The notes beneath the pieces were generated by a model. The model saw nothing but the letters and a program-made list of their open reading frames with translations, did no database searches and was not told the DNA's origin. A DNA stretch of 64,000 nucleotides from CBDDKZ01 sp965230415. Its GTDB lineage: Bacteria; Bacteroidota; Bacteroidia; Cytophagales; JAAEPT01. A program made the translations under genes and the position numbers. Positions 34,229-43,900 of this stretch are shown one piece after another; position 1 is the first letter of the stretch; each line of letters begins with the position of its first letter. The stretch lies in assembly GCA_965230415.1 (NCBI GenBank), contig CBDDKZ010000005.1, positions 1,736,001-1,800,000 of the forward strand, given 5' to 3'.

Positions 34229-36225
34229 TCTTCCAATTTTTGAACTAAGCTTAACATAAGCTGCTGCGACGTTTCATCAGCGTCGCCATGAACGTAGTTA
34301 TTCTTTTTGATCACTAATCGCCCTTTTAAATTATCATTAACCTGAATTTGCATCTCATCGATTAAAAATTGTTTGTACACATCATTCCTAACCGGAAAAG
34401 CTACTTCGACTCTTTGTGACAGATTTCTTGTCATCCAATCGGCAGAAGCCAGGTAAAGTTCCTCTTGCCCTCCGTTGTGGAAGTAATAGATACGTGCATG
34501 CTCCAAAAATCCGTCGATTACACTGACGACTTTAACATGATGTTTTTGCTTTTTGTTAAGTGGAGTATAACAACAAATACCTCTGATAATTAGTTCTACA
34601 TACACCCCTTTGTCAGCGGCTTGTCTTATTGCCTTTATCATTTCGGGGTCTTCAAGGCTGTTTAGCTTTAGTTTAATATGTCCTTGCTGCCCCTTCTTAA
34701 CCCATTCTATCTCCTCTTTTATCTTTTGAAGCAATGAACTCCTAAGAGAAAATGGAGCTACCAACAGTAGTTTGGCATCAATTTGATCTTGCTCACTTTT
34801 CAGAAACGCAAATACTTCTTGCAGGTCTTTTAGTATTTCCGGATCGGTTGTAATTAATGCATGGTCTGCATATATTTCTGCTGTCTTTTCATTAAAATTA
34901 CCAGTACTTAAACAACAATAGTGCTGTTCTGCCCCTTCTTCGATTCGTTTCACCAGGCAAATTTTGGCATGCACTTTTAGTCCTTCTACTCCATAAATCA
35001 CATTTGCCCCTGCTTTTTCGAGCCTTTCTCCCCAGTAGATATTAGACTCTTCATCGAAGCGAGCTTGAACTTCATCAAGTACAGTCACTTTTTTGCCTGC
35101 CAATGCTGCTTTTTCAAGTGCTTTACATATGGCAGACTCCTTAGCAACACGGTACAAGGTGATGCTTATCTCGCTCACATTATCATCTTCACAAGACCTG
35201 CTTATAAAATCTGTGAGGTAGTCATAACGTTGATAAGGGAAGCTCAGTAGTATATCTTTTTGTTTGATTGTTGCAAACCAATCGTTAGATCCTTCCAATT
35301 CCCTGGAGGGAATTTTCATTGGCTTATCCTGACCTTCTCCGTCTAATTTTGCCGGTTTGGGAAAACCAAAAAAATCATAAAAATTATGGTATTTTCCACC
35401 CGGAATGAGCCCTGCCATACCTATTTTTAACTTTAGTCGAAGGCTGTCGATGTCCTTAAAGCGTATTCTTTTGTCAAAAAGTAGTCTGGAAAGCATACCG
35501 CTTTCCCTTTTTTGAATGGCCTTTTTGATTTTCTTAACAATGTCCTGGTCTTCTTCATCTTCTATGTACAACTCTGCATCACGTGATGCTTTGATCGCAT
35601 AAACTTCGCAGGACTTTCCAACTATTTTGTCACAATTAATTTTGTAGATATCATCAAGTTGAATGATTTTCTTTACACCATTCTTCTCATCTATTGTAAT
35701 GAATCGACCAAACTGTTTATAATCGAGTTTTAATAACCATTGATCATTTTCATCGACAAAATACAAATAGACCATCTGATTTATGAGTTCGATGGAATCA
35801 CTTTCTGCTACGTTTTCGAGTTCATAGCGTCCACTCAGGTGCTCATCATAATAGGCTTTAGCTAATTGCGTTTCTTCGGCAGAAAGATTAGTGGCATCCA
35901 GCAATTCAATACCGTTTTCTTTGTATTCCGGTAGAAGCTGATTATTAAAAATTGATCCGAATCGTTCCTGTTGCCTGCTTACTGTCTCACTAATTTCGGT
36001 AAGTACATATGAGGGCTTATAGCCGAATTTGTTCTTTTTGTCACCTTTGAACTTTTGCAAAAAATGATGCTTTGCCACTCGCACCCTGTAAAATTCTTCC
36101 AGGTTGGAAGAATAAATGGCAAGAAATTTCATACGATCAACAAGTGATACATTCTTATCTTCAGCCTCCTGAAGAATGCGTTCGTTGAACGAAAGCCAAC
36201 TGAGATCTCTGTCTACAAATTTCAT
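34225..36225 (-). CDS. ppk1: Polyphosphate kinase 1
   Basis: 666 residues, four-domain PPK1. N-terminal DRDLSWLSFNERILQEA; the autophosphorylated His region GLKVHAKICLVKR; the second conserved His in FLEHARIYYFHNGG; STGNFNEKTAEIYADHALITTD and LIIRGICCYTPL are all present. It makes polyphosphate reversibly from ATP, usually at the inner membrane. It is the first gene of a six-gene minus-strand operon with a class III cyclase, which it overlaps by 4 bp (ATGA). No exopolyphosphatase gene is adjacent. Confidence 0.97.
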   Translation of the reverse strand: MKFVDRDLSWLSFNERILQEAEDKNVSLVDRMKFLAIYSSNLEEFYRVRVAKHHFLQKFKGDKKNKFGYKPSYVLTEISETVSRQQERFGSIFNNQLLPEYKENGIELLDATNLSAEETQLAKAYYDEHLSGRYELENVAESDSIELINQMVYLYFVDENDQWLLKLDYKQFGRFITIDEKNGVKKIIQLDDIYKINCDKIVGKSCEVYAIKASRDAELYIEDEEDQDIVKKIKKAIQKRESGMLSRLLFDKRIRFKDIDSLRLKLKIGMAGLIPGGKYHNFYDFFGFPKPAKLDGEGQDKPMKIPSRELEGSNDWFATIKQKDILLSFPYQRYDYLTDFISRSCEDDNVSEISITLYRVAKESAICKALEKAALAGKKVTVLDEVQARFDEESNIYWGERLEKAGANVIYGVEGLKVHAKICLVKRIEEGAEQHYCCLSTGNFNEKTAEIYADHALITTDPEILKDLQEVFAFLKSEQDQIDAKLLLVAPFSLRSSLLQKIKEEIEWVKKGQQGHIKLKLNSLEDPEMIKAIRQAADKGVYVELIIRGICCYTPLNKKQKHHVKVVSVIDGFLEHARIYYFHNGGQEELYLASADWMTRNLSQRVEVAFPVRNDVYKQFLIDEMQIQVNDNLKGRLVIKKNNYVHGDADETSQQLMLSLVQKLEE

Positions 36226-36430
36226 ATAATTTGGAAATTAATGCGCTAATAAGTAAAATTCCGAAAAGAAGTTATAACACAAATCACTGATATTATTACA
36301 GTGAATAGGGCAGACCTGTTAAATGCTCGGATACTAGCACTAATATCGGCTCAATAAACGAAATATAATACGGAATAAATGAAATGTTAGTATTATTTCA
36401 AGCTAACGGTCTTGTGTTCTTCTAAGTTAA

Positions 36431-37021
36431 TTAGATGCTGTAAACCAGTCCGGCCTCATCCATATCTGTGGCCCAACCTTCTTGTTCCTCCACGTAAACC
36501 TTGAATTTTTTGGCGGTGTTTATTTTTTTGAACTCATCGCTTTGTGCCGCTTCATCCATGGCTCTGCCAATAGTTCTTGCTATGATGGTCCACATGTAGT
36601 TCTTTATTTTGATATAATCTATATCTTCCTCATCATCAAATTCGCGTTGAGCTTTACTTATTACCACCGTGGCCTGATCTAGTGCGCTCAAATTACCACT
36701 GGCTGGACCATTTTCGTAATACTCATCACTTTTGCCCATACCCCAATAAAACTCTTCACAAGCTATTGGTACATCATCACCATAATCATTGGGAAAAGAA
36801 ACTACAAACCCCAACAGCGGTTCTTTAATCTCTTCAGCATGAAACAATAACAAATTGTCAAATGATGTTGTTAGATCAGTAACAAATTGACGTTGCCAAT
36901 TACTCCAATCAATTTCGTTTAATTCATCGATGTAGTTTCCGACTACCTGATCATTGGAAAGTTTGGTTCTTAATGCCTTAACTGCATCTTCTACCTGCTG
37001 CGTAGCTGATGGCGTGCTCAT
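36431..37021 (-). CDS. Acidic hypothetical protein
   Basis: 196 residues, acidic, with no signal peptide or membrane segment. It is mostly helical (EDAVKALRTKLSNDQVVGNYIDELNEI, KNYMWTIIARTIGRAMDEAAQSDEF). The core GFVVSFPNDYGDDVPIACEEFYWGMG is distinctive but I do not recognise a family. It stands alone, ~200 bp upstream of the ppk1 start and on the same strand, separated by AT-rich DNA. Confidence 0.7.
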   Translation of the reverse strand: MSTPSATQQVEDAVKALRTKLSNDQVVGNYIDELNEIDWSNWQRQFVTDLTTSFDNLLLFHAEEIKEPLLGFVVSFPNDYGDDVPIACEEFYWGMGKSDEYYENGPASGNLSALDQATVVISKAQREFDDEEDIDYIKIKNYMWTIIARTIGRAMDEAAQSDEFKKINTAKKFKVYVEEQEGWATDMDEAGLVYSI

Positions 37022-37232
37022 TTTATATGACGTTGACTAATTACTTTGTTCTATCCCTAAATTAAACAGAAAGAAATAAGTACTCAAAGCCTCTCAGCTA
37101 ATAATTAACAAAAAACAGTGCTTATATGGGGTTTAACAATATAAATTAACATAAAAATTATGTTTTTTTAACGTCGTAACGTGAATTATTCTACTTAATT
37201 CCTAAATGCTTATCAAACTATAAGCAGAATTG

Positions 37233-37976
37233 CTAATTAATCTCAGCAATGATAATACCTGTTAATCCATCCATTTGGTGATAGCTTTTTTGAGGCAACC
37301 ACATGCGTGATACATAACCGTCCAGGTACAATGCATTATTACAGCCATGACGCTGAAAGAATTTGGCAAATTCATACAAATTGATTGGTTCATCAGAAAT
37401 GCCAAATAATATGTTTCCATCAGGCAATATTCCAACGCCATTGCGTATATGTAGGTTATTTGAATTTTTCCCAAAAGCGGGGTGAATATGGCCATCTATT
37501 ACCAACATGGGACCAGATTGTGTCGCGTATTGAATAGAGGCATCTTGTTTATAGTTCTTACGCTCACACACAAAAGCCTTTTTATTATTTGTTAGATAAA
37601 AGACACCATTCGGTTGTAAGTAGAAATTGCCATATGCTTTTTCTTTCACATCGAGGGCTCTCAATAATTTTCCCTTTTCAATATACAATCCATGTGGGCG
37701 AAAGTCGGCGTCAAACATTCCACCATTCATTGCAAATACCACCTCCTTACCTTCAGCACGTACCTCTCTGATAAAATTCCCGATGTTCCGATAATACTCC
37801 CCTTTGGCATTTCCTGAATAAAAGGCCAGGTGCTGTTTACCGGGATCGAGTGTATAGCTTGTTATCTGAACATCTTTATTGCTACCCGAAAAAGCCCCAA
37901 GCATCATACTCAAAAGACATACAATAAGAACGATGGATCGATTCCTGTTTCGTTTATGAATTTTAATTTTCTTCAT
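37233..37976 (-). CDS. Phosphodiester glycosidase family protein (NAGPA/DUF2233)
   Basis: 247 residues with a membrane anchor or signal (SIVLIVCLLSMMLGAFS). The fold is that of the uncovering-enzyme family: VFAMNGGMFDADFRPHGLYIEKGKLLRAL, YLQPNGVFYLTNNKKAFV, YATQSGPMLVIDG, RNGVGILPDGNILFGIS, and ALYLDGYVSRMW. Members hydrolyse phosphodiester-linked or similar glycosides outside the cytosol; the natural substrate is unknown here. Monocistronic. Confidence 0.9.
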   Translation of the reverse strand: MKKIKIHKRNRNRSIVLIVCLLSMMLGAFSGSNKDVQITSYTLDPGKQHLAFYSGNAKGEYYRNIGNFIREVRAEGKEVVFAMNGGMFDADFRPHGLYIEKGKLLRALDVKEKAYGNFYLQPNGVFYLTNNKKAFVCERKNYKQDASIQYATQSGPMLVIDGHIHPAFGKNSNNLHIRNGVGILPDGNILFGISDEPINLYEFAKFFQRHGCNNALYLDGYVSRMWLPQKSYHQMDGLTGIIIAEIN

Positions 37977-38369
37977 TCATGTATAATTCAAGTGGTTTTA
38001 AGGACAACATCTCTTCGTTGTGTTAGAAAACCATCCTTGTTTATATTATCGGTATTCGGCTCTAAACAGGAAGCAACAAAGTATTTTTTTCTTTCGTTTC
38101 GTAATAAGCAACCAACATTCCTCTGCTCGCCTGAACCATCCGGTCTTAGCGCTTAGCGTTCCTTAATGAAAAATGAAAAGCATCCACTTTTTTCCAGTTA
38201 GATTCAGATTGATTTTGTTCGCAGGTCGGCTCTTTACACACTGTTAGCGTTATTTGTTCACTTCTTTTAAGTTGAAATTGGAGAAAATAGCACATAGATT
38301 TCAGGCATTTGCCTAGCTGTAAATAAAATGTGCTTAGCTGCCTCAATAAATTGAATAACTGTTAAAAAA
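37977..38369. other. Intergenic region without a supported gene
   Basis: About 390 bp. The open frames here are short and lack any domain or coding bias I trust. I see small inverted repeats (e.g. AGGCATTTGCCT near 38310) but no clear promoter, tRNA or riboswitch. Confidence 0.5.
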
Positions 38370-39659
38370 CTATTTGATTTTAAGTACCCATGTATCTGGG
38401 TGCAAGTGTCTGAATTTCTTTACAGCAGATCTCGCTTCTACCAAATTATTTGATTGAAAAACCGCTACGCGATAACGATTATTTCTAGCCACTAACCGTG
38501 CCCGATAACCTTGATCAATCAAGCGTTGCACCTTAAGCCGTGCCTCTTTTTCGATGGCGTAACTACTTACAATAACCTGAAATTCCTTTATGGCTTCTGT
38601 TTTTTGTTCATCAAAAAGCATAATATTTCCGCTATAACACGCTACCCATACCCGGTTATTTTCAGGGTCTACGGTGATACCGATAGGTTTATCTCTGGTA
38701 GCAAGCGTTTGCACTACCTCCATATCACTTGTGCGTATTTTACTAAAAGTGTCATCGTGATAATTGACAACATACAAATAAGCATAATCTGCTGAAAAGG
38801 CCATGGAGCGGGGTCCGGTTCCAACCTTTGCCGAACTTTTAACATCTGTGCGGAAATTCCATTTAACAACTTTGGCGCCACTATTAAGCGAATAGTAGAG
38901 GCAACCGTTGTGAATGAGGAGATGGCGAGGCCCGTCTCCCACATTTTCGTAGTATCTCACCTTCAAATTTGTTAAATCTATGGAGGCTATTTTATCATCT
39001 CCCATTAAGCCGACATACAGATGGGTATTGGATTCATCAAAAGCGAGGCCTCGCGGATATTTCCCTACTTTTATAGAAGTGACATGTTTCAAGGAATCAA
39101 GTTTGTAAAGGCTCACATCCCTGCTCGACCAGTTGGAAACAGCCAGGTATTTGCCATTGCCACTTACGGCTACAAACTTAGGTACGCTGCCCGTTTGCAC
39201 GACTTTTTCTACCTTAAGCGTTGCAGTATTTATACCATATAAAAAAGAGTGATCGTATATGGTATCGGAACAACGGTCGCAACCGGGTTTATCAAAACCC
39301 GTTCCTTCCATTTCGTAATTGGAGATCCACATCCATTTATTATCCGGTGTTTTGCACGCTTCTACAGGTGCTCCACTACATTTACCCTGGTGGTCTGCAA
39401 ATCCATAGGCTTCGAGACTTACCGTATCTATAATTGTTTTAAGCAGACTACCCTTACTATTGTATACCGTAATGGTGTGAGAGTACATCATGTTTTGTGC
39501 GAAAAATTTTCCGTTCCCACCATATACTACCGACTTGGGTGTTATTTTTCCGGCAATAACTTTGCGCAAAGACAGGCTCGTACTGTCGAATTTACTTTGG
39601 GCCTGACATGAAATATAAAAGATTAAGAAAGATAAAATCCAAAAGGCTCTGAGCGCCAT
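38370..39659 (-). CDS. YncE-like beta-propeller with C-terminal SPOR domain
   Basis: 429 residues, signal peptide ending FYISCQAQ. The central propeller has YVTN/YncE-type repeats (KFVAVSGNGKYLAVSNWSSRDVSLYKLDSLKHVTSI, GLAFDESNTHLYVGLMGDDKIASIDL, SMAFSADYAYLYVVNYHDDTFSKI). The last ~75 residues are a SPOR domain (FQVIVSSYAIEKEARLKVQRLIDQGYRARLV ... YRVAVFQSNNLVEARSAVKKF). SPOR domains bind denuded peptidoglycan glycans, so the protein is likely targeted to septal or remodelled wall. This fusion is uncommon. Confidence 0.88.
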   Translation of the reverse strand: MALRAFWILSFLIFYISCQAQSKFDSTSLSLRKVIAGKITPKSVVYGGNGKFFAQNMMYSHTITVYNSKGSLLKTIIDTVSLEAYGFADHQGKCSGAPVEACKTPDNKWMWISNYEMEGTGFDKPGCDRCSDTIYDHSFLYGINTATLKVEKVVQTGSVPKFVAVSGNGKYLAVSNWSSRDVSLYKLDSLKHVTSIKVGKYPRGLAFDESNTHLYVGLMGDDKIASIDLTNLKVRYYENVGDGPRHLLIHNGCLYYSLNSGAKVVKWNFRTDVKSSAKVGTGPRSMAFSADYAYLYVVNYHDDTFSKIRTSDMEVVQTLATRDKPIGITVDPENNRVWVACYSGNIMLFDEQKTEAIKEFQVIVSSYAIEKEARLKVQRLIDQGYRARLVARNNRYRVAVFQSNNLVEARSAVKKFRHLHPDTWVLKIK

Positions 39660-39809
39660 TTTATTATAGATTACCAGGCAAATAACGGTATTTTTATTGA
39701 AATTTGGAAGGTGAAAGGGGGGAGTGCTTCATTTTTGTATGGATCTAATAAACGAATCAGCGTTTCGAATATTTCGTTTATAACTATAAATAACGTAACT
39801 CCATACTTC

Positions 39810-40214
39810 ATGCACATCTTAGAAGAAATAAGACGACCAACAAAGGAAGAGCAAAAGGCCGCCATGGAATCCTATAGTGCACTTGCCTCAACGCTCGAGG
39901 ATATCCATTCAGATTATCCGGAAATTGAAATTGAAGAAACAGCCGAACGCATTCGAATTCCAATCAATGCTTTAAAGCTACTTGCCAAAATCCTAAAAGA
40001 GACGAGTCAGGGCAGACCCATTTCCATTGTGCCAATTGCGGCTGAAATTACTACACAGGCAGCAGCAGAACTTTTGGGTTGCTCCAGACCACATTTAGTT
40101 AAATTACTGGAAAAGGGAGCAATTAATTACACAAAAGTCGGAAAACATCGAAGAATCAAATATGAAGATGTTATTGCCTACAAGAAGCAATTAATTAAAG
40201 GCAGAGCAACGTAA
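39810..40214 (+). CDS. Excisionase-type HTH protein, likely orphan antitoxin
   Basis: 134 residues from ATG 39810; an upstream frame to 39711 adds a poorly conserved extension. The C-terminal helix-turn-helix reads AAAELLGCSRPHLVKLLEKGAINYTKVGKHRRIKYEDVIAYKK, the MerR/excisionase-like fold found in antitoxins paired with PIN toxins. The N-terminal helical part (EEQKAAMESYSALASTLEDI) fits those antitoxins. No PIN toxin follows. A 12-codon frame at 40231-40269 (MKSDEESVLYDS) might be what is left of one. Confidence 0.78.
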   Translation: MHILEEIRRPTKEEQKAAMESYSALASTLEDIHSDYPEIEIEETAERIRIPINALKLLAKILKETSQGRPISIVPIAAEITTQAAAELLGCSRPHLVKLLEKGAINYTKVGKHRRIKYEDVIAYKKQLIKGRAT

Positions 40215-40329
40215 ATTATTAGCAGAAATTATGAAATCAGACGAAGAATCCGTACTGTATGATTCATAGTATTCGCTTTACTTGTGTTCTTGGCACAAAA
40301 ATGTTAGCTACTTCTATTCATTCACAATT

Positions 40330-41085
40330 ATGAAAAATTTAATAGTATCGATCCTATTCTGCTTACCCTTGGTTGTATACTCCCAGCACCTGGAATCTTG
40401 TGAAAAGTGCCATGAGATTAAATACACGGAAGCTCAAATCTCTGAAAATGAACTTTATGAACTCAAACTATTAAGAAATGAACTATTCGCTCGCCACCAT
40501 TATACTTTTGAAAATGAGCGATTAACAGCGTACTTCTCTGACTTCGATTGGTACGAGCCCAATTACGAACTGGACATCAAAGAAATTGTACTCAACGAGA
40601 CAGAACGGCATAATGTCCAACTGTTTCTTAACAAGCAGCACTCCTTGGACCAGGATCAGGCCAAGCTGATCAATGAATTCAAGACACTTAAGCATGCGAT
40701 GCGGGAAGATCAATCGCATTACCTGGACAACTTCTTTCTTAACTATGATGAGGCCAATTATTATACTAAAAATTTAGTTCAGCGAGACATTCAATCCATT
40801 TTGAACAAAATGGAACTCAAACAGGTGCATTGGTTCAAAGGAAAAGTGCATTATACCGTTAAAATTGATAATGGATATGCCATTTCTACTTACCAGTTAA
40901 TCATCGACCAATCGAAGATCGCACTGTCCGTGTCAGCGCCTGGTGCTCATTCTAAAATTATGACACACGAAGAGGCTTTCAGTTTTCCAAGTACATACCA
41001 TTCCGAAGAAGAAAGTTATGTCGAGTTTCAACTTGAATATAAATATGGTAAGCTAATGCTTGTTCGGGTTATTTCAGCGGGTTAA
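40330..41085 (+). CDS. Secreted YARHG-domain protein
   Basis: 251 residues from ATG 40330, which gives a clean signal peptide (MKNLIVSILFCLPLVVYSQ). A CEKC pair follows, then a YARHG domain: ELKLLRNELFARHHYTFENERLTAYFSDFDWYEPNYE and LNETERHNVQLFLNK. The YARHG domain is extracellular, function undefined. The C-terminal half (RDIQSILNKMELKQVHWFKGKVHYTVKI) is unassigned. It is convergent with the symporter gene. Confidence 0.85.
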   Translation: MKNLIVSILFCLPLVVYSQHLESCEKCHEIKYTEAQISENELYELKLLRNELFARHHYTFENERLTAYFSDFDWYEPNYELDIKEIVLNETERHNVQLFLNKQHSLDQDQAKLINEFKTLKHAMREDQSHYLDNFFLNYDEANYYTKNLVQRDIQSILNKMELKQVHWFKGKVHYTVKIDNGYAISTYQLIIDQSKIALSVSAPGAHSKIMTHEEAFSFPSTYHSEEESYVEFQLEYKYGKLMLVRVISAG

Positions 41086-42777
41086 CTAGTGATCTTGTGC
41101 CTGCCCTGCACCTTTTGGCACGCGAATATCGTCTACCAACTTTTGCACCTCGGCATTTGGTGCTTTGGTAAGCCGGCTTATGATTAGGGCCGCAAATAGG
41201 TTTATAAATGTACCCAAAGTTCCTATCCCTTCGGGTTTTATTCCCCACCAATAACCCTCCGGCGTTCCGGGACCACCCAACTGTGGTTTATAATACCAGA
41301 TGTAGGCGGTAGTGAATAAGAGTCCAATTATCATCCCGGAAATCGCACCCTCTTTGTTCATGCGTTTATCAAAAATTCCGAGAATTATAGCCGGAAAGAA
41401 GGTGGATGCGGCAAGGCCAAAAGCCAATGCTACTACCTGAGCTACAAAGCCCGGGGGCTTGAGACCCGCAAGGCCGGCACCGATAACGGCGATGGCAATG
41501 GCGATTCGTGCGGCAAGCAACTCTCCTTTTGCGGAGATATCGGGCTTTATGTAATTTTTAATCAGGTCATGAGAAATGGAAGTAGCTATCACCAGCAACA
41601 AACCTGCTGCGGTTGATAGTGCTGCGGCCAGTCCTCCTGCTACCACCAATGCAATCACCCAATCGGGTAAGCCTGCAATTTCCGGATTGGCAAGTACCAT
41701 GATATCCCTGTCTATTATCAGCTCATTTTTTTCAGCGTCGGCCACATACTGTACCAATCCATCGGCATTTTTGTCCTCATAAGTAATGAGCTTTGCCGCC
41801 TCCCACTTTTTAAACCAGTCGGGCATTTCGGCATAGGCCTGCTCATTTACTGTTTCAATTAGGTTGGTTCTTGCAAAAACGGCCACAGCAGGGGCAGTAG
41901 TATAAAGCAGTGCTATGAACAAAAGGGCATAACCTGCCGATGTTCTTGCATCCTTCACCTTCGGAACGGTAAAAAAACGCACAATAACATGAGGCAGACC
42001 GGCCGTACCGAGCATTAATGCCGCTGTTATCATTAATACATTTACACGGTCATTGGTCCCTGCCGAGGTATAGGCTTCAAAGCCTAAATCGGTACTGAGT
42101 TGATCTAACTTTTGTAACAGATAGGTGCCGTCGGCCAATTTACTTCCCATACCAAGCTGTGGAACAGGGTTGCCGGTAAGATGCATCGATATAAAAATGG
42201 CCGGAACGGTAAAGGCAAAAATCAATACGCAGTATTGAACCACTTGTGTGTAGGTGATCCCCTTCATTCCTCCCAGAACGGCATAAAAGAAAACGATACC
42301 TGTTCCTATAAGTACACCTTTGGAAATATCTATTTCGAGAAAACGGGCAAAAGCGACTCCCACCCCTTTCATCTGTCCTACAACATAAGTGAAAGATATA
42401 AAGATAGCGCAAATGAGTGCTACAAGTCTGGCCTGCTTGGAATAATACCTGGTGCCAATAAAATCGGGAACGGTAAATTGTCCGAATTTACGCAAATAAG
42501 GTGCCAGTAGCAAAGCGAGTAGCACATAACCACCTGTCCAGCCCATGAGGTATTGAGAACCGGCATATCCTGTAAATGAAATAAGGCCGGCCATAGATAG
42601 GTAAGAAGCGGCCGACATCCAGTCTGCAGCCGTTGCCATGCCGTTTGCCAATGGGGATACACCACCACCGGCGACATAAAATTCTTTCGTGGAACCTGCT
42701 CTGGCCCAAATAGCAACACCAATATATAAAGCGAATGTTATACCCACCAGGGTATATGACCACAATTGCGTATCCAT
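41086..42777 (-). CDS. Sodium:solute symporter (SSS family, acetate permease-like)
   Basis: 563 residues with ~13 membrane segments. SSS family landmarks: EFYVAGGGVSPLANGMATAADWMSAASYLSMAGLI, YLRKFGQFTVPDFIGTRY, GGMKGITYTQVVQYCVL, and TAGLPHVIVRFFTVP. A ~55-residue hydrophilic insert (residues ~320-375) is typical of the ActP-like, DUF4212-coupled branch. It imports a small carboxylate with Na+. The small subunit gene lies 3 bp upstream. Confidence 0.93.
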   Translation of the reverse strand: MDTQLWSYTLVGITFALYIGVAIWARAGSTKEFYVAGGGVSPLANGMATAADWMSAASYLSMAGLISFTGYAGSQYLMGWTGGYVLLALLLAPYLRKFGQFTVPDFIGTRYYSKQARLVALICAIFISFTYVVGQMKGVGVAFARFLEIDISKGVLIGTGIVFFYAVLGGMKGITYTQVVQYCVLIFAFTVPAIFISMHLTGNPVPQLGMGSKLADGTYLLQKLDQLSTDLGFEAYTSAGTNDRVNVLMITAALMLGTAGLPHVIVRFFTVPKVKDARTSAGYALLFIALLYTTAPAVAVFARTNLIETVNEQAYAEMPDWFKKWEAAKLITYEDKNADGLVQYVADAEKNELIIDRDIMVLANPEIAGLPDWVIALVVAGGLAAALSTAAGLLLVIATSISHDLIKNYIKPDISAKGELLAARIAIAIAVIGAGLAGLKPPGFVAQVVALAFGLAASTFFPAIILGIFDKRMNKEGAISGMIIGLLFTTAYIWYYKPQLGGPGTPEGYWWGIKPEGIGTLGTFINLFAALIISRLTKAPNAEVQKLVDDIRVPKGAGQAQDH

Positions 42778-42779
42778 AA

Positions 42780-43040
42780 CTAGTCTTCGTTGAGATTATA
42801 TGCTTTGTCCAGCTTATTCATCAAAAGCACATATACAAAAATAAGAAGCACAAAAAAGTAAATGGAACCCTGTTGTGCAAACCAGAAACCCAAAGGGAAA
42901 CCTGCCAGTTGAAATTGATTTAAGGTATCGACAAACAGTATTCCACAGCCAAAAGATACAATAAACCATAAGGCTAACAGCACTGCAAGAATTCTTAAAT
43001 TTTTGCGCCAATATGCTCGTTGAACTTGCTTATCCATCAC
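42780..43040 (-). CDS. DUF4212 sodium/substrate symporter small subunit
   Basis: 86 residues with two membrane helices (LRILAVLLALWFIVSFGCGILFV; IYFFVLLIFVYVLLMNKL) and the DUF4212 stretch QLAGFPLGFWFAQQGSIY. These proteins are small partners of SSS transporters and are always encoded directly before the large subunit, as here with a 2-bp gap. Confidence 0.92.
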   Translation of the reverse strand: MMDKQVQRAYWRKNLRILAVLLALWFIVSFGCGILFVDTLNQFQLAGFPLGFWFAQQGSIYFFVLLIFVYVLLMNKLDKAYNLNED

Positions 43041-43189
43041 TAATAATCACTTAATTAAAAGCTGAATATATGGAAATGTATCGGGGTGTGCAAGGTGTCT
43101 TAGGTTCACCACTTTACCCTTGTCTCCATCACGTTTTGAAATCTGATAATTTAGTTTACTTTTATACCGTCATTTTATTCAACAGAAAA

Positions 43190-43900
43190 ATGAAATACCT
43201 GGCATTGATAAGTATTTTTTCTCTTTTTTACTCCTGTTCAAATCCGGAGAAAAAACACCATGAAATTCCTGTAACAGAAACAGCACCGGACGAAAAGCCA
43301 AAAGACACTCACTTTGCTGGTGAATCAAACGATTCAACAATTATTCACGATACGGTTTTTGTTGATTTAAAGACAATAAGCAATGAAATAGCCTATGACT
43401 TTCGCTATGCCGACACCACTAACTTTTTACACGCACGTGTGTACCCATGTGTACAATGTTTGTTAAGAAAAGAAGTTGCTCATGCATTAGATACTGCCAA
43501 TAAACAGTTTTTGGCCAAAGGTTATCGCCTGCGCTTGTTTGATTGTTATCGTCCAAGGAAAGTTCAAATTCAAATGTGGGACCTTGTACCAGATGCACGC
43601 TATGTCGCCAACCCCTATACTACGGGCTCTATACACAACAGAGGCGGGGCAGTTGATCTGACTATAGAAACGATTAAAGGTGAAATGCTCGACATGGGTA
43701 CCGATTTTGACCATTTCGGCATAGAAGCACATAGCAATTACAAGAATCTTCCTGACACAATAATCCATAACCGCGAACTATTAAGAGCAACAATGGTCAA
43801 CGCAGGTTTTAAAGGTTTAGACACAGAATGGTGGCATTTTAACTATAAGAACGCCGATTCCTATTCAATATCCGAATTTTCTTTTGACTGTGATTATTGA
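43190..43900 (+). CDS. D-Ala-D-Ala dipeptidase VanX-family lipoprotein
   Basis: 236 residues from ATG 43190, giving a lipoprotein signal (ISIFSLFYSC). The zinc site motifs are SIHNRGGAVDLTI (SxHxxGxAxD), the catalytic Glu in TEWWHFNYK (ExxxH), and the FDHFGIEAH loop. YRLRLFDCYRPRKVQIQMW is also family-typical. Outside vancomycin resistance clusters these enzymes recycle or trim D-Ala-D-Ala in the periplasm. There are no vanH or vanA genes nearby, so a housekeeping wall role is likely. Confidence 0.93.
   Translation: MKYLALISIFSLFYSCSNPEKKHHEIPVTETAPDEKPKDTHFAGESNDSTIIHDTVFVDLKTISNEIAYDFRYADTTNFLHARVYPCVQCLLRKEVAHALDTANKQFLAKGYRLRLFDCYRPRKVQIQMWDLVPDARYVANPYTTGSIHNRGGAVDLTIETIKGEMLDMGTDFDHFGIEAHSNYKNLPDTIIHNRELLRATMVNAGFKGLDTEWWHFNYKNADSYSISEFSFDCDY

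Noticed and set aside
26314..36225. Calling the ppk operon a canonical Pycsar system
   Set aside because: The cyclase and PycTM are not adjacent as in known Pycsar pairs, and the operon has four extra genes; similarity is noted but the name is not applied.
43190..43900. Vancomycin resistance locus from the VanX hit
   Set aside because: No vanH, vanA or regulators are present; VanX-type dipeptidases are common housekeeping enzymes.
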